DNA of 64,000 nt from Mycobacterium sp. IS-3022 (GTDB taxonomy: Bacteria > Actinomycetota > Actinomycetes > Mycobacteriales > Mycobacteriaceae). How positions within the stretch are numbered: the stretch's first letter is position 1; the number at the start of each line of letters is the position of its first letter. The position numbers and the translations under genes were made by a program. The notes beneath the pieces are model-generated. The model saw only the letters and a program-made list of their open reading frames with translations, ran no database searches and was not told the DNA's origin. Positions 34,386 to 43,705 of the stretch are shown one piece after another. The DNA lies in NCBI RefSeq assembly GCF_001500065.1, contig NZ_LQIN01000012.1:62001-126000 (forward strand), read 5' to 3'.

Positions 34386-36799
34386 TGGCGGCGCTGGACG
34401 AGTACACCGTCGTCGACCTGTCGAGCGGGATCGCGGGCGGCTACTGCACGAAGCTGCTCGCGGACGGTGGCGCCACGGTGATCAAAGTCGAGCCGCCGGC
34501 CGGTGATCCGCTGCGGACCTGGTCGGCTTCGGGTGCGCGGATCGAACCCGGCAGCGACGGCGCGCTGTTCAGCTTCCTGTCCTGCTCCAAGCGCAGCGTC
34601 GTCGTCGACCCTCAGAGCACCGACGACGTGGAGCTGCTTCGTGGGTTGCTGCGGTGTGCGGACGCGGTGGTGTGGTCGCGTGGACCGACGGTCGCGGAGC
34701 TCGACGAATTCGCGCCGGCCGCCATCGCAGACGCGTACAGCGATCTGACCGTCACCGCGATCACCCCTTTCGGCCTCGAGGGGCCGTGGGCCGACAAGCC
34801 CGCCACCGAGTTCACGGTGCAGGCGTGGTCGGGCGGGGTGATCGGGCTGGGCCGCGGGGTGCAGGACCGCGCGCCGCTTTTCGTGGCGGGGCAGGTCGGG
34901 GAGTGGCTCACCGGCGCCTTCGCGGCTGCGGGCACCATGGCGACCGCCGCCGGGTTGGTCGACGTCTCCATGCTGGAAGCCGAAATCCTCAGCCTGACCT
35001 ACTATTCGGTGTCCTTTCATGACGCGCTCGGGCGACCGTTCCGCGACCGTCGCCGCCTGACGATCCCCGGTGTGGCGTCGGCGGCCGACGGCCTGGTCGC
35101 GTTGGGCTGCGGCACCGCGCAACAGTGGTTCGACCTGTGCGCCATGGTCGGCCATGACGAATGGATCGACGAACAGGCCGACCTGTCCATCACCGAACAG
35201 GCCAATATCCACGCCGAGCAGATCTACGAGTGGGTGCGCGACAACCGCGTCGAGGACATCATCGACCTGTCCAGTGCGTTCCGGATCCCGAACGCACCGG
35301 TCGGAAACGGCGCCAACGTCACCTCGTTCGACCACTTCGTCGACCGCGGCACATTCGTCACCAACCCGCGCGACGGCTTCACACAGCCGGGTGCGCCGTA
35401 CCGCACCAGCCCGTCGCTGCTGCGCCCGCCGCGGCCGGCCCCGCGTCTCGGCGAACACACCGAGGAGTACCGCCGAAACAGAGTTCCGGGTCGTGAATCC
35501 TGCGGTGAGACAACCCGGAATTCTAGTCCGGCGCAATTTAGATTCGACGGCCTGCGCGTGCTCGACTTGACGAGCTTCTGGGCCGGGCCGTCGTGCACAC
35601 ACGCGCTGGCGCTGCTGGGGGCCGAAGTGATCCATGTCGAGTCCACCGCGCGGCCCGACGGCACCCGGCTGATCGCCGGCGTGCCGACCACCGAGGAGCA
35701 ATGGTGGGAGCGCTCGCCGATCTTTTCGGGTTTGAACACCAACAAGAAGAGCGTCACGCTCGACATCCGCTCGGACCGCGGCGTGGAACTGCTGCGCGAA
35801 TTGGTCAAGACCTGTGACGTCATCGTCGAGAACTACACACCTCGGGTGCTCGACCGGATCGGCCTCGACTTCGATGCCGTGCACCGCTTGCGTCGCGACG
35901 CGATCATGATGCGGATGCCGGGCTTCGGGCTCGACGGTCCGTGGCGCGACAAACCCGCGTTCGCCTACGTCATCGAGGACTGCTCCGGAATGACCTGGCT
36001 GACCGGACATCCCGACCAGAATCCCGTCGAACCGTATTCCGTCGGCGACCCGAACGCCGGCGTGCACGGCCTCAACGCCTTGCTGCTCGCGCTGGCGCAC
36101 CGGCGGCGAACGGGCGAGGGTGTGCGGATCGAAGCGGCCATGGTCGACGCCGCACTCAACGTCGCGGCCGAGCAGGTCGTCGAGTACTCGGCATACGGCA
36201 ACCTGCTGCAGCGGCAGGGAAACCGGGGACCCACCGCGGCGCCGCAGAACCTGTATCGCACCGGCGAACTCGACGAGTTCGGCCGACCCGACGACTGGGT
36301 GGCGATCGCGGTGGCCACCGACGAACAATGGGCCGCCCTGGTCGCCGCGCTCGACCACCCGGCCTGGGCGACCGACGAACTCGCCACCGTCGATGGCCGT
36401 CGCCGGCGCCACGACGCGATCGACGACCACTTGAGCCAGTGGTGCGCCAGCCGAACCGGTGACCAGATCATCGAAACACTGTGGGAGGCCGGAGTACCGG
36501 TGGCCAAGGTGATGCAACCGCACCGCGTCGGCGAACTACCGCAGGTGGTGCACCGCGGCTTCTACGAGCACGTCGACCACCCCGTCAACCCCACGGCCCG
36601 GCACAGCACGCTGCCCATGCGCATCTCCTCGGTACGGCAGGGCTTCCACCGGGGCCCGGCACCGCTGCTCGGACAGCACAACCGCGAGGTGCTGGCCGGG
36701 CTCGGGCTCTCCGATGATGAGATCACCGACCTCGAGCAACAGGGGGTCATCGGAAACGCGCCGGAGGGGCTCACGATCCGCACCACCAAGACCGGGTGA
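34385..36799 (+). CDS. Tandem (two-domain) CaiB/BaiF CoA-transferase
   Basis: An 804-residue fusion of two class III CoA-transferase domains, roughly residues 1-360 and 385-795, each with its own N-terminal signature (YTVVDLSSGIAGGYCTKLL and LRVLDLTSFWAGPSCTHAL). The catalytic aspartate is present in the second half (AAMVDAALN) but the first half has Glu at that position (VSMLEAEIL). Class III enzymes normally work as interlocked dimers of identical chains; here the dimer may be internal with one working site. It follows a crotonase and probably activates or recycles a pathway acid. Confidence 0.88.
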   Translation: MAALDEYTVVDLSSGIAGGYCTKLLADGGATVIKVEPPAGDPLRTWSASGARIEPGSDGALFSFLSCSKRSVVVDPQSTDDVELLRGLLRCADAVVWSRGPTVAELDEFAPAAIADAYSDLTVTAITPFGLEGPWADKPATEFTVQAWSGGVIGLGRGVQDRAPLFVAGQVGEWLTGAFAAAGTMATAAGLVDVSMLEAEILSLTYYSVSFHDALGRPFRDRRRLTIPGVASAADGLVALGCGTAQQWFDLCAMVGHDEWIDEQADLSITEQANIHAEQIYEWVRDNRVEDIIDLSSAFRIPNAPVGNGANVTSFDHFVDRGTFVTNPRDGFTQPGAPYRTSPSLLRPPRPAPRLGEHTEEYRRNRVPGRESCGETTRNSSPAQFRFDGLRVLDLTSFWAGPSCTHALALLGAEVIHVESTARPDGTRLIAGVPTTEEQWWERSPIFSGLNTNKKSVTLDIRSDRGVELLRELVKTCDVIVENYTPRVLDRIGLDFDAVHRLRRDAIMMRMPGFGLDGPWRDKPAFAYVIEDCSGMTWLTGHPDQNPVEPYSVGDPNAGVHGLNALLLALAHRRRTGEGVRIEAAMVDAALNVAAEQVVEYSAYGNLLQRQGNRGPTAAPQNLYRTGELDEFGRPDDWVAIAVATDEQWAALVAALDHPAWATDELATVDGRRRRHDAIDDHLSQWCASRTGDQIIETLWEAGVPVAKVMQPHRVGELPQVVHRGFYEHVDHPVNPTARHSTLPMRISSVRQGFHRGPAPLLGQHNREVLAGLGLSDDEITDLEQQGVIGNAPEGLTIRTTKTG

Positions 36800-36832
36800 C
36801 GGCCGCATGGATGACCGTGACGTCGTGCTACG

Positions 36833-36888
36833 GCCGAGATTGCAGCCACGGCTGTCCCTCGGCGAACGACCCTCACTGCAATCTCGGC
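36833..36888. repeat. Intergenic inverted repeat
   Basis: GCCGAGATTGCAG at 36833 is mirrored exactly by CTGCAATCTCGGC at 36876, with a 30-base loop. It lies in the 122-base gap after the CoA-transferase and before a co-directional SDR gene. A 13-base perfect stem could stop transcription or be a mobile palindromic repeat; no T-run follows. Confidence 0.6.
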
Positions 36889-36921
36889 GCTAGCCGCGTA
36901 GCGAATCGCTAACCTCGACCG

Positions 36922-37731
36922 ATGGCCATCAACCCCTCAGACATCATGTTGACTGGACGCGTTGCGGTGGTCACGGGCGGTGGCGCGGGCATCGGCAGGG
37001 GAGTCGCCGCAGGGTTGGCGGCGTTCGGCGCGTCGGTGGCGATATGGGAGCGCGACGCCGAGACCTGCGCGGCGGCCGCCGAAAGCCTTGGCGCACTGGG
37101 CATCGTCACCGACGTCCGGGACAGCGGCCAGGTCGACGCTGCGCTCGAGCGCACCGTCTCCGAACTCGGCGAGGTGTCCATCCTGGTCAACAACGCCGGC
37201 GGCGTGTTCTTCTCCCCGCTGCTCGACACCACGGAGAACGGCTGGGATGCGCTGTACAAAGCCAACCTGCGTCATGTGCTGCTGTGCACCCAGCGGGTGG
37301 CGCGGCGCCTGGTCGACCGTGGGCAGCCCGGCAGCGTGATCAGCGTGACGTCGATCGAAGGTGTCAGGGCCGCACCGGGTTACGCCGCCTACGCCGCCGC
37401 CAAGGCAGGCGTGATCAACTACACCCAGACCGCGGCGTTCGAACTCGCGCCGCACCGCATCCGCGTCAACGCGATCGCCCCCGACCTCACGCTGACCGAG
37501 GGACTGATGCAGATCTCGGGCGGCACGCTTCGGCCCGATGCCGCTCCGGGCATCCCGATGGGCCGGCCGGGACACGTCGACGAAATCGCTTCCACCGCAG
37601 TCTTTCTCGCGTCAGATATGGCCAGCTACATCACCGGGCAGACGATCCACGTCGACGGCGGCACGCAGGCGGCGGGCGGCTGGTACCACCATCCGCGGAC
37701 CGGCAGGCCGACACTCGGTCCCGCACAGTGA
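36922..37731 (+). CDS. Short-chain dehydrogenase/reductase
   Basis: A 269-residue classical SDR: GGGAGIGRG near residue 20, NNAGG near 90, TSIEG then YAAAK near 158, and a final GGTQAAGGWYHHP tail. WERD at the end of the second strand suggests NAD specificity. It is preceded by an inverted repeat, so it may have its own promoter. It is convergent with another SDR gene only ten bases away. The substrate is unknown; a hydroxyacyl-CoA or ring alcohol would suit the cluster. Confidence 0.89.
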   Translation: MAINPSDIMLTGRVAVVTGGGAGIGRGVAAGLAAFGASVAIWERDAETCAAAAESLGALGIVTDVRDSGQVDAALERTVSELGEVSILVNNAGGVFFSPLLDTTENGWDALYKANLRHVLLCTQRVARRLVDRGQPGSVISVTSIEGVRAAPGYAAYAAAKAGVINYTQTAAFELAPHRIRVNAIAPDLTLTEGLMQISGGTLRPDAAPGIPMGRPGHVDEIASTAVFLASDMASYITGQTIHVDGGTQAAGGWYHHPRTGRPTLGPAQ

Positions 37732-37741
37732 AACCACCGGC

Positions 37742-38584
37742 TCAGTGAGCCCAGCCGTCGGCGGCCTGGTCGTCGAAGGTGCGGTCGATGCGCTCGAACC
37801 GGCGCCGTATCGAGCCGCGGGCCGCGCTGTGCGGCAGCACATACAGCCGGTTGGCCTGGATCGCGTCGGCGGTCAGCCGGGCCACCTCGTCGACGTCGAG
37901 CACCGAGTCGTCGCTGGGGTCCGACGCCAACTGCTGCACGGTCTCGGCGTCCGACGGGGTGGGCGGGCCGTAGTCCTGGCTGCGGACGCGTTCGGTGTTG
38001 GCGAGCAGGTTGGTGTCGACGATCATCGGGCACAGCACCGTCACGCCGATGCCGTTGCCGCGCATCTCGCGGGACAACGTCTCGGCGAGCGCCACGACAC
38101 CGTATTTGGCCACGCAGTACGGCCCCAGACCGACGTTCGGAATGAGTCCGGCGAACGACGACGTGAACGCGATGTGGCTGTCGGCGTCCTGCGCGATCAG
38201 CCGCGGCAGAAAGGCCTCGACGCCGTGGATCGGGCCCCACAGGTCGACGTCGATGACGAAGCGCCAGTCATCGTGGCTGGTGTCGGCGATGGGTCCGGCG
38301 TAGGCGATGCCGGCGTTGTTGAACAACAGATGCACGTCGCCGAACACGCCGAAGGCCTCATCGGCCAACCGGTTGACGTCGTCGAGCTTTCGTACGTCGC
38401 ACACCACGCCGCGCGCGTCGACGCCGTCGGCGCGTAGGTCCGCGACGGCACGGTCGAGCGCCGCCGAGTCGATGTCGCTGAGCATGATCCGGGCGCCGCG
38501 CCGGGCGAATTCGGTTGCGGTGGCGAACCCGATGCCGCTCGCTCCGCCGGTGATGACCGCCGCGCGCCCGCTAAAAGTGTCCAC
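37742..38584 (-). CDS. Short-chain dehydrogenase/reductase (cis-diol/fatty-alcohol-like)
   Basis: A 280-residue SDR starting at a GTG. GGASGIG is near residue 14, NNAGIA near 88, SSFAG and YCVAK near 155. The long C-terminal part with VDEVARLTADAI and LYVLPH resembles mycobacterial SDRs of unknown substrate that are often annotated as 'SDR family oxidoreductase'. It lies downstream of the NAD-epimerase gene on the same strand with an 18-base gap, and may share its transcript. Confidence 0.88.
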   Translation of the reverse strand: MDTFSGRAAVITGGASGIGFATATEFARRGARIMLSDIDSAALDRAVADLRADGVDARGVVCDVRKLDDVNRLADEAFGVFGDVHLLFNNAGIAYAGPIADTSHDDWRFVIDVDLWGPIHGVEAFLPRLIAQDADSHIAFTSSFAGLIPNVGLGPYCVAKYGVVALAETLSREMRGNGIGVTVLCPMIVDTNLLANTERVRSQDYGPPTPSDAETVQQLASDPSDDSVLDVDEVARLTADAIQANRLYVLPHSAARGSIRRRFERIDRTFDDQAADGWAH

Positions 38585-38602
38585 CCGGCGAACCCTATGC
38601 GG

Positions 38603-39688
38603 TCAGGACAGCTCGCGGGGTTGATCCCACGCGGGCTCCCCCAACCGGTTGCGGATCGCTCCCCAGGGGTCGGCGTACTGTCCGGGCGCCTTCCAGTACG
38701 CGCCGCGACGTTTGAGGATTTCGCGCAGCAGCGGTGCGAGCGGGGTGAGCAACCGCATCAGATGCCGGGTCCAGCCCGCATTGGCCGCGGCCTCGGCCTG
38801 CATGTCCGGCCACGAATAGTGCTGGAACTGCAGGGCCTCCTGCGCGCGGGTGGTGTCCATCCAGTCGGTGACGAACCAGGCGTCGTCGCGGTTGGGGTCG
38901 CCGGGCCTGCCGGGCGGAAGCACACCGGTGAGACCGCGCGCCGCCGCGAGCGCCACGCCCACTTCGCTCTGCCGGATCCGGTGCGAGTCGTCGCCGGCGA
39001 TCAGCAGGATCTCCCCGAGGACATCGGCGGTGGTGGCAGCGGCGAACGCCCACGCGACATCGCGGACGTCGACGCTGTGCAACCGACCGTCGGTGGGCAG
39101 GAGGCTCTCGAAATACAAGGCGTCCGAACTCAACGCCATCGCTTTCGGATCGGTGCTCAGCACACCACCGAGTCGCAACACCACCCACGGCAGCGTGGAG
39201 GACCGGACGATCGCTTCGGCCTCCGCCTTGGTTCCGCTGTACAGGTCGCACGGGCGCATCGGGTCGTCGGCCCGCAGCGGTGCCTGCGCGGTGTGCGGGT
39301 TGCGCGCACCGAAGACCGCGTTGCTCGAGGCCTGGATGAAGCGTGGTGGCGTCGGTTGTTGTTCGGCGATGCGCACCAGCGTCGCGGTGGCGTCGACGTT
39401 GACGCGTCGCGCGAGTTTCGGGTTCTTGTAGATGGGCGGCGGGATCACCGCGGCGAGGTGAATGACCACCTCCGGGGCGACGTCGGCAATCAGGCGCTGC
39501 ACCTGATCCTCGTCGGTCAGGTCGGTCCACCGAACCGAGGTGCCGCGGGGTAGCGTCGACTGCGCTTTACGGTTGGCGGGAGTGTCCAGGTCGGCCACGA
39601 CCACGGAGCGGCCGAGTTCGGCCAACCTGCGCACGGTCGCCGAACCCACCAGACCGAAGCCGCCGGTCACCAGTACCCTTCCCGCCAT
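38603..39688 (-). CDS. NAD-dependent epimerase/dehydratase family (extended SDR)
   Basis: A 361-residue extended SDR. GGFGLVGSA at the start binds NAD, DLTDEDQV marks the second acidic site, and the catalytic YSGTK is near residue 145. The C-terminal part (WPDMQAEAAANAG) resembles 3-beta-hydroxysteroid dehydrogenase-like and nucleoside-sugar epimerase-like proteins of mycobacteria. The ATG at 39688 is preceded by GGAG. In this window a role as a sterol-like or hydroxyacid dehydrogenase is at least as plausible as a sugar epimerase. A degenerate copy of the regulon palindrome lies just upstream. Confidence 0.86.
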   Translation of the reverse strand: MAGRVLVTGGFGLVGSATVRRLAELGRSVVVADLDTPANRKAQSTLPRGTSVRWTDLTDEDQVQRLIADVAPEVVIHLAAVIPPPIYKNPKLARRVNVDATATLVRIAEQQPTPPRFIQASSNAVFGARNPHTAQAPLRADDPMRPCDLYSGTKAEAEAIVRSSTLPWVVLRLGGVLSTDPKAMALSSDALYFESLLPTDGRLHSVDVRDVAWAFAAATTADVLGEILLIAGDDSHRIRQSEVGVALAAARGLTGVLPPGRPGDPNRDDAWFVTDWMDTTRAQEALQFQHYSWPDMQAEAAANAGWTRHLMRLLTPLAPLLREILKRRGAYWKAPGQYADPWGAIRNRLGEPAWDQPRELS

Positions 39689-39704
39689 TAACACTCCTAG
39701 CTGC

Positions 39705-39719
39705 GGATATGGCATTCTC
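39705..39719. promoter_or_regulatory. Degenerate regulon palindrome GGATATGGCATTCTC
   Basis: The right arm ATTCTC is perfect while the left arm matches the regulon consensus at only three of six positions. It is placed between the divergent epimerase and acyltransferase genes exactly as the perfect sites are in other divergent regions. Binding would be weak; this could be a chance match. Confidence 0.35.
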
Positions 39720-39780
39720 TTTTTGTGAGAGTAGCAAAACCGGTGGACAGCGGGGGCGTCGCGGGTATGACAGGTGTGCG

Positions 39781-40587
39781 ATGAGTAGCAACGGGGTGGG
39801 CAAGTCAGAGGTCGCAAAGTGGGATCCCGGGTTCACCCGGGGTGTCGTCAACACAGTCGGCCCCCTGATCAAGCGGTACTTCCGCGCGGAGGTGCGCGAC
39901 CTCGACCGCTTGCCGTCGACTGGCGGGGCCCTGCTGGTGTCCAACCATTCCGGCGGGATGTTCACCCCCGATGTGTTGATCTTCACGCCGGAGTTCTACA
40001 GGAAGTTCGGCTTCGACCGGCCGGTCTACACGCTCGCCCACTACGGCGTGTTCATCGCCAACATCGGCGACTGGCTGCGCCGCGCCGGGGTCATCGAGGC
40101 GACCCGCGAGAACGCCGCCAAAGCATTGCGCGACGGCGCGATCGTGCTGGTCTTCCCAGGTGGCGATTACGATTCGTACCGGCCCACGTTCACCGAGAAC
40201 GTGATCGACTTCAACGGCCGAACGGGTTACGTCAGGACCGCGGTGGAGAGTGGCGTGCCGATCGTGCCGATGGTGTCGATCGGCGGTCAGGAAACCCAAT
40301 TGTTCCTGGCCCGTGGCGATTCGATAGCCCGCCGTCTCGGTCTCACCAAGGCGCGGATGGAGATCTTGCCACTGTCGGTCGGGTTCCCGTTCGGTCTGTC
40401 GGCGATCTTCCCGCCGAATCTGCCGCTGCCCGCCAAGATCGTCACGCGTGTCCTTGAACCCATCGACGTCGTAGCCGAGTTCGGCGAAGACCCGGACGTC
40501 GAGATGGTCGACCTTCACGTGCGCGCGGTGATGCAGGAGGCGCTCGACGAGCTTGCCCGCCAACGCCGCTTTCCTGTGCTTGGCTGA
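39781..40587 (+). CDS. Lysophospholipid acyltransferase-like (PlsC-type) protein
   Basis: A 268-residue acyltransferase. SNHSGGMFTPD near residue 54 is the family's substrate-binding motif in a variant of NHx4D, and VFPGGDYDS near residue 125 is the second block; IVPMVSIGGQE supplies a third. It would transfer an acyl chain to a glycerol-type lipid. The ATG at 39781 is five bases from a FadD-like neighbour at its other end, and the trio acyltransferase-FadD-WS/DGAT looks like the M. tuberculosis Rv1428c-Rv1427c-Rv1425 group as I remember it. It may link the catabolic cluster to lipid storage. Confidence 0.85.
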   Translation: MSSNGVGKSEVAKWDPGFTRGVVNTVGPLIKRYFRAEVRDLDRLPSTGGALLVSNHSGGMFTPDVLIFTPEFYRKFGFDRPVYTLAHYGVFIANIGDWLRRAGVIEATRENAAKALRDGAIVLVFPGGDYDSYRPTFTENVIDFNGRTGYVRTAVESGVPIVPMVSIGGQETQLFLARGDSIARRLGLTKARMEILPLSVGFPFGLSAIFPPNLPLPAKIVTRVLEPIDVVAEFGEDPDVEMVDLHVRAVMQEALDELARQRRFPVLG

Positions 40588-40591
40588 ACGC

Positions 40592-42199
40592 ATGGCAGAC
40601 CACCTGGGACTCATTCGGACGCTGTGGCGGGCCGGCCTGATCGCGCCGCTGCGGCCCGACAAATACCTGCGAATGGGTGCGGCAATGCGCCGGGTCGGAA
40701 TGACCGCGACGGTCGGCTTCGCAGCGGCCGCACAACGGTGTCCGGACCGCCCCGGCCTCGTCGACGAACGCGGCACGCTGACCTGGAAGCAGATCGACGA
40801 CCGCTGCGACGCCGTGGCCACCGGGCTGCAGAACCTGCCCGGCGGTGCGCCGAAAACCGTTGCGGTGATGTGCCGCAACCACCGCGGCTTCATCGAGTCG
40901 CTCGTGGCGTCGAACCGGGTGGGCGCCGACGTGCTGCTGCTCAACACCTCGTTCGCGGGTCCCGCGCTGGCCGAGGTGGTCGATCGCGAAGGCGCCGACG
41001 TCGTCATCTACGACGAGGAGTTCGCCGCGATCGTCGAGCGGGCGATGGCCGACAAGCCCGCTGCCGTCCGGATCCTGGCCTGGACCGACGGGCCCACCGA
41101 CGGGCGGACGCTCGACGGGCTCATCGACGCCAATCTCGGCAAGCGACCGGCTCCCGCCGAACGCAAGAGCGACATCATCCTGCTGACCTCGGGCACCACC
41201 GGAACGCCGAAGGGCGCCAAGCGCGGCGAAGGCAGCGGCGGCGCAGGCGACCTCAAGGCGGTGCTCGACCGCACACCGTGGCGCGCTGAGGAGGCGACCG
41301 TCATCGTCGCGCCGATGTTCCACGCGTGGGGCTTTTCTCAACTGCTGTTCGCCGCGCTGCTGGCCTGCACCATCGTCACCCGCCGCAAGTTCGACCCGGA
41401 GGCGACGCTGGACCTGGTCGACCGGTACCGGGCGACCGGCCTCGTCGTCGTGCCGGTGATGTTCGACCGGATCATGGATCTGCCCGAAGAAGTGCTGAAC
41501 CGCTACAGCGGCAAGTCACTTCGGTTCGCCACCGCATCGGGTTCGCGGATGCGCCCCGACGTGGTGATCAAGTTCATGGACCGGTTCGGCGACGTCATCT
41601 ACAACAACTACAACGCGACCGAAGCGGGAATGATCGCCACCGCGACGCCGAGCGACCTGCGCGCCGCGCCCGACACGGCCGGAACACCCGCCGACGGCAC
41701 CGAGATTCGCATCCTCGACGCGGAGTTCACCGAGCTTCCCACCGGGCAGACCGGGCAGATCTTCGTGCGCAGCGGCACGTTGTTCGACGGTTACACCTCG
41801 GGCAAGACCAAAGACTTCCACGAGGGCTTCATGGCATCCGGAGACGTGGGCTACCTCGATGACGCCGGCCGGTTGTTCGTGGTCGGGCGCGACGACGAGA
41901 TGATCGTCTCCGGTGGCGAGAACGTCTATCCGATCGAGGTCGAGAAGACGCTGGCCGCGCATCCCGACGTCGAGGAGGCGGTGGTGCTGGGCGTCGACGA
42001 CGAGCAGTACGGCCAGCGCCTCGCGGCATTCGTCGTGCTCGGCGAGGGTGCGAGCGCCAATCCGGACGACCTCAAGCAGCACGTGCGGGAGAACCTGGCG
42101 AATTACAAAGTGCCGCGGCAGATCACGCTCCTCGACGAGCTACCGCGGGGCAGCACCGGCAAGGTGCTGCGCAACGATCTCCGCGATCTGGTTACCTAG
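40592..42199 (+). CDS. Fatty-acyl-CoA synthetase, FadD12-like
   Basis: A 535-residue adenylate-forming enzyme with TSGTTGTPKGA near residue 205, APMFHAWGF near 245, YNATEAG near 345, SGDVGYLDD near 425 and the catalytic lysine in RGSTGKVLR near the end. The ATG at 40592 is five bases after the acyltransferase stop. It probably makes acyl-CoA for the acyltransferase and the WS/DGAT opposite. The name FadD12-like rests on remembered gene order and is not confirmed by alignment. Its stop overlaps the stop of the convergent WS/DGAT gene by four bases. Confidence 0.88.
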   Translation: MADHLGLIRTLWRAGLIAPLRPDKYLRMGAAMRRVGMTATVGFAAAAQRCPDRPGLVDERGTLTWKQIDDRCDAVATGLQNLPGGAPKTVAVMCRNHRGFIESLVASNRVGADVLLLNTSFAGPALAEVVDREGADVVIYDEEFAAIVERAMADKPAAVRILAWTDGPTDGRTLDGLIDANLGKRPAPAERKSDIILLTSGTTGTPKGAKRGEGSGGAGDLKAVLDRTPWRAEEATVIVAPMFHAWGFSQLLFAALLACTIVTRRKFDPEATLDLVDRYRATGLVVVPVMFDRIMDLPEEVLNRYSGKSLRFATASGSRMRPDVVIKFMDRFGDVIYNNYNATEAGMIATATPSDLRAAPDTAGTPADGTEIRILDAEFTELPTGQTGQIFVRSGTLFDGYTSGKTKDFHEGFMASGDVGYLDDAGRLFVVGRDDEMIVSGGENVYPIEVEKTLAAHPDVEEAVVLGVDDEQYGQRLAAFVVLGEGASANPDDLKQHVRENLANYKVPRQITLLDELPRGSTGKVLRNDLRDLVT

Positions 42200-43632
42200 G
42201 TCGTGGTGGCGGTGGCCGGCGCCATCGCCGTATCGACCGTCGACAGCGCCGGAAGCCCTGCGGCATCACGTATTTCGGCCAGCCCGTGGATCATCGCGTC
42301 GGTGGCTTCATGGACGTCGTCGAAGGTCTGGTCATCGGAGAGCACCGAGATGTCGACCTGATCGACGTAGCTCCACACCGTCATGTTGAACGCACTGCCC
42401 GGCGACAGCACACCGACCGAATAGATTTCGCTCACCTTCGCGCCCCCGACATGACCGTGCCTTCGCGGCCCGGGGACGCTGGAGACCGCGACGTTCATCA
42501 GCGGATTGTGCGATGCGCGTCGGGCCTGCCAGCGGAACAGCGCCGGCGCGAGCGGCGGCGGCAGGTAGTCCATCATCCGCGCCTGCAGTGTCGGGCCGAG
42601 TAGTTCGTAGACCTCTTTGGCCCGCGAGGTCGCGAAGGACGTCAAGCGGACGCGTTCCAACGGGTCGTCGACGTGTACGGGCAACGACACCGACAGCCCG
42701 CCGATTTCGTTGCCGGTGATCCGGTCGGGCGACCGGTCGGTGGACACCGGCACCGACGCCATGATCGGCCGGTCGGCCCGCCCGTCGTAGCGCAGCAGCA
42801 GTTCTCGCAAGCCACCGGCCGCCATCGCCAGCAGAAGATCGTTGAACGTCACGCCGAGGTGTTTGGCCGTCTCCTTTACGTCGGCGAGGGACACGGAGGC
42901 GGTGGCGAAAGTGCGGACAGGCGACACCACATGGTTGACGAACGTCGGCGGCGTCTTGAACATCTTGGCCAGATCGGGAGACTCGCTCTGGCCCCGGAAC
43001 CGCCGCCGCAAGCGACTGACGCCCCGCCCCGCGTCGACGAGAAGGCGCGGTAATGCCGCGACATGGCGAGCGTTGTCGCGGCCGGCCTCCCGCAGCAACT
43101 GCGCCTTTGTCGGCGGATCGCATGTCGCATAGCCTTCGCGCTCGTCCTGCGTCCCATCGGCCAGATCCATCAGCCGCGCAAGCAGATTCGCCGACGCGAC
43201 CCCGTCGGCCAGCGTGTGGTGCACCTTGCCGATGAGCGCGAAACGGTCGTCAGCCATCCCCTCGGCGAAGTGGAACTCCCACAGCGGGCGGGTGCGGTCG
43301 AGCGGCGTGCTGGCGATCCGGCCGATCACCTCGTCGAGCTCGCGGCGGCCGCCCGGGCTCGGCACCTCGACGCGGCGCAGGTGATAGTCGAGGTCGACCG
43401 GGCAGTCCTCGAGCCACATCGGATGATGCAGCTTCCACGGGATATCGACGAGCCGGTAGCGCAACGGGTCGAGCAAGTGCAGCCTCCGGGCGATGGTGCG
43501 CCGGAACAGATCGAACGTGAACTCGCCGTCGAAGTCCGCGGCGTTGACGATCGCCACCTTCAACGTGTGCGTGTGCAGGTTGGGTGTCTCGCTGTAGAGC
43601 AGCATGGCGTCCATGCCGTTGAGTCGCTTCAC
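42196..43632 (-). CDS. Wax ester synthase / diacylglycerol acyltransferase (WS/DGAT)
   Basis: A 478-residue condensation-domain acyltransferase. The catalytic HHxxxDG motif is HHTLADG near residue 135; NGMDAMLLYSE at the start and the C-terminal SSVPGPRRHGHV are typical of mycobacterial Tgs proteins that make triacylglycerol or wax esters. The GTG at 43632, five bases after AGGGGG, is preferred to the longer reading. It would store acyl-CoA released by the pathway as lipid at the membrane. It is convergent with the FadD-like gene. Confidence 0.9.
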   Translation of the reverse strand: MKRLNGMDAMLLYSETPNLHTHTLKVAIVNAADFDGEFTFDLFRRTIARRLHLLDPLRYRLVDIPWKLHHPMWLEDCPVDLDYHLRRVEVPSPGGRRELDEVIGRIASTPLDRTRPLWEFHFAEGMADDRFALIGKVHHTLADGVASANLLARLMDLADGTQDEREGYATCDPPTKAQLLREAGRDNARHVAALPRLLVDAGRGVSRLRRRFRGQSESPDLAKMFKTPPTFVNHVVSPVRTFATASVSLADVKETAKHLGVTFNDLLLAMAAGGLRELLLRYDGRADRPIMASVPVSTDRSPDRITGNEIGGLSVSLPVHVDDPLERVRLTSFATSRAKEVYELLGPTLQARMMDYLPPPLAPALFRWQARRASHNPLMNVAVSSVPGPRRHGHVGGAKVSEIYSVGVLSPGSAFNMTVWSYVDQVDISVLSDDQTFDDVHEATDAMIHGLAEIRDAAGLPALSTVDTAMAPATATTT

Positions 43633-43705
43633 GCCCACCCCCTGCGGACCGTTGGCCCCGAAGGCTCTATCGAACCACCGGACCGTCAAGATCGGGGGAT
43701 TTCGG

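Noticed and set aside
34382..36523. A 713-codon open frame on the minus strand
   Set aside because: It is a complementary-frame shadow of the double CoA-transferase gene, which has family motifs and a tight one-base overlap with its neighbour. The minus-strand product is rich in Arg, His and Asp with no recognisable domain, as expected for antisense of high-GC codons.
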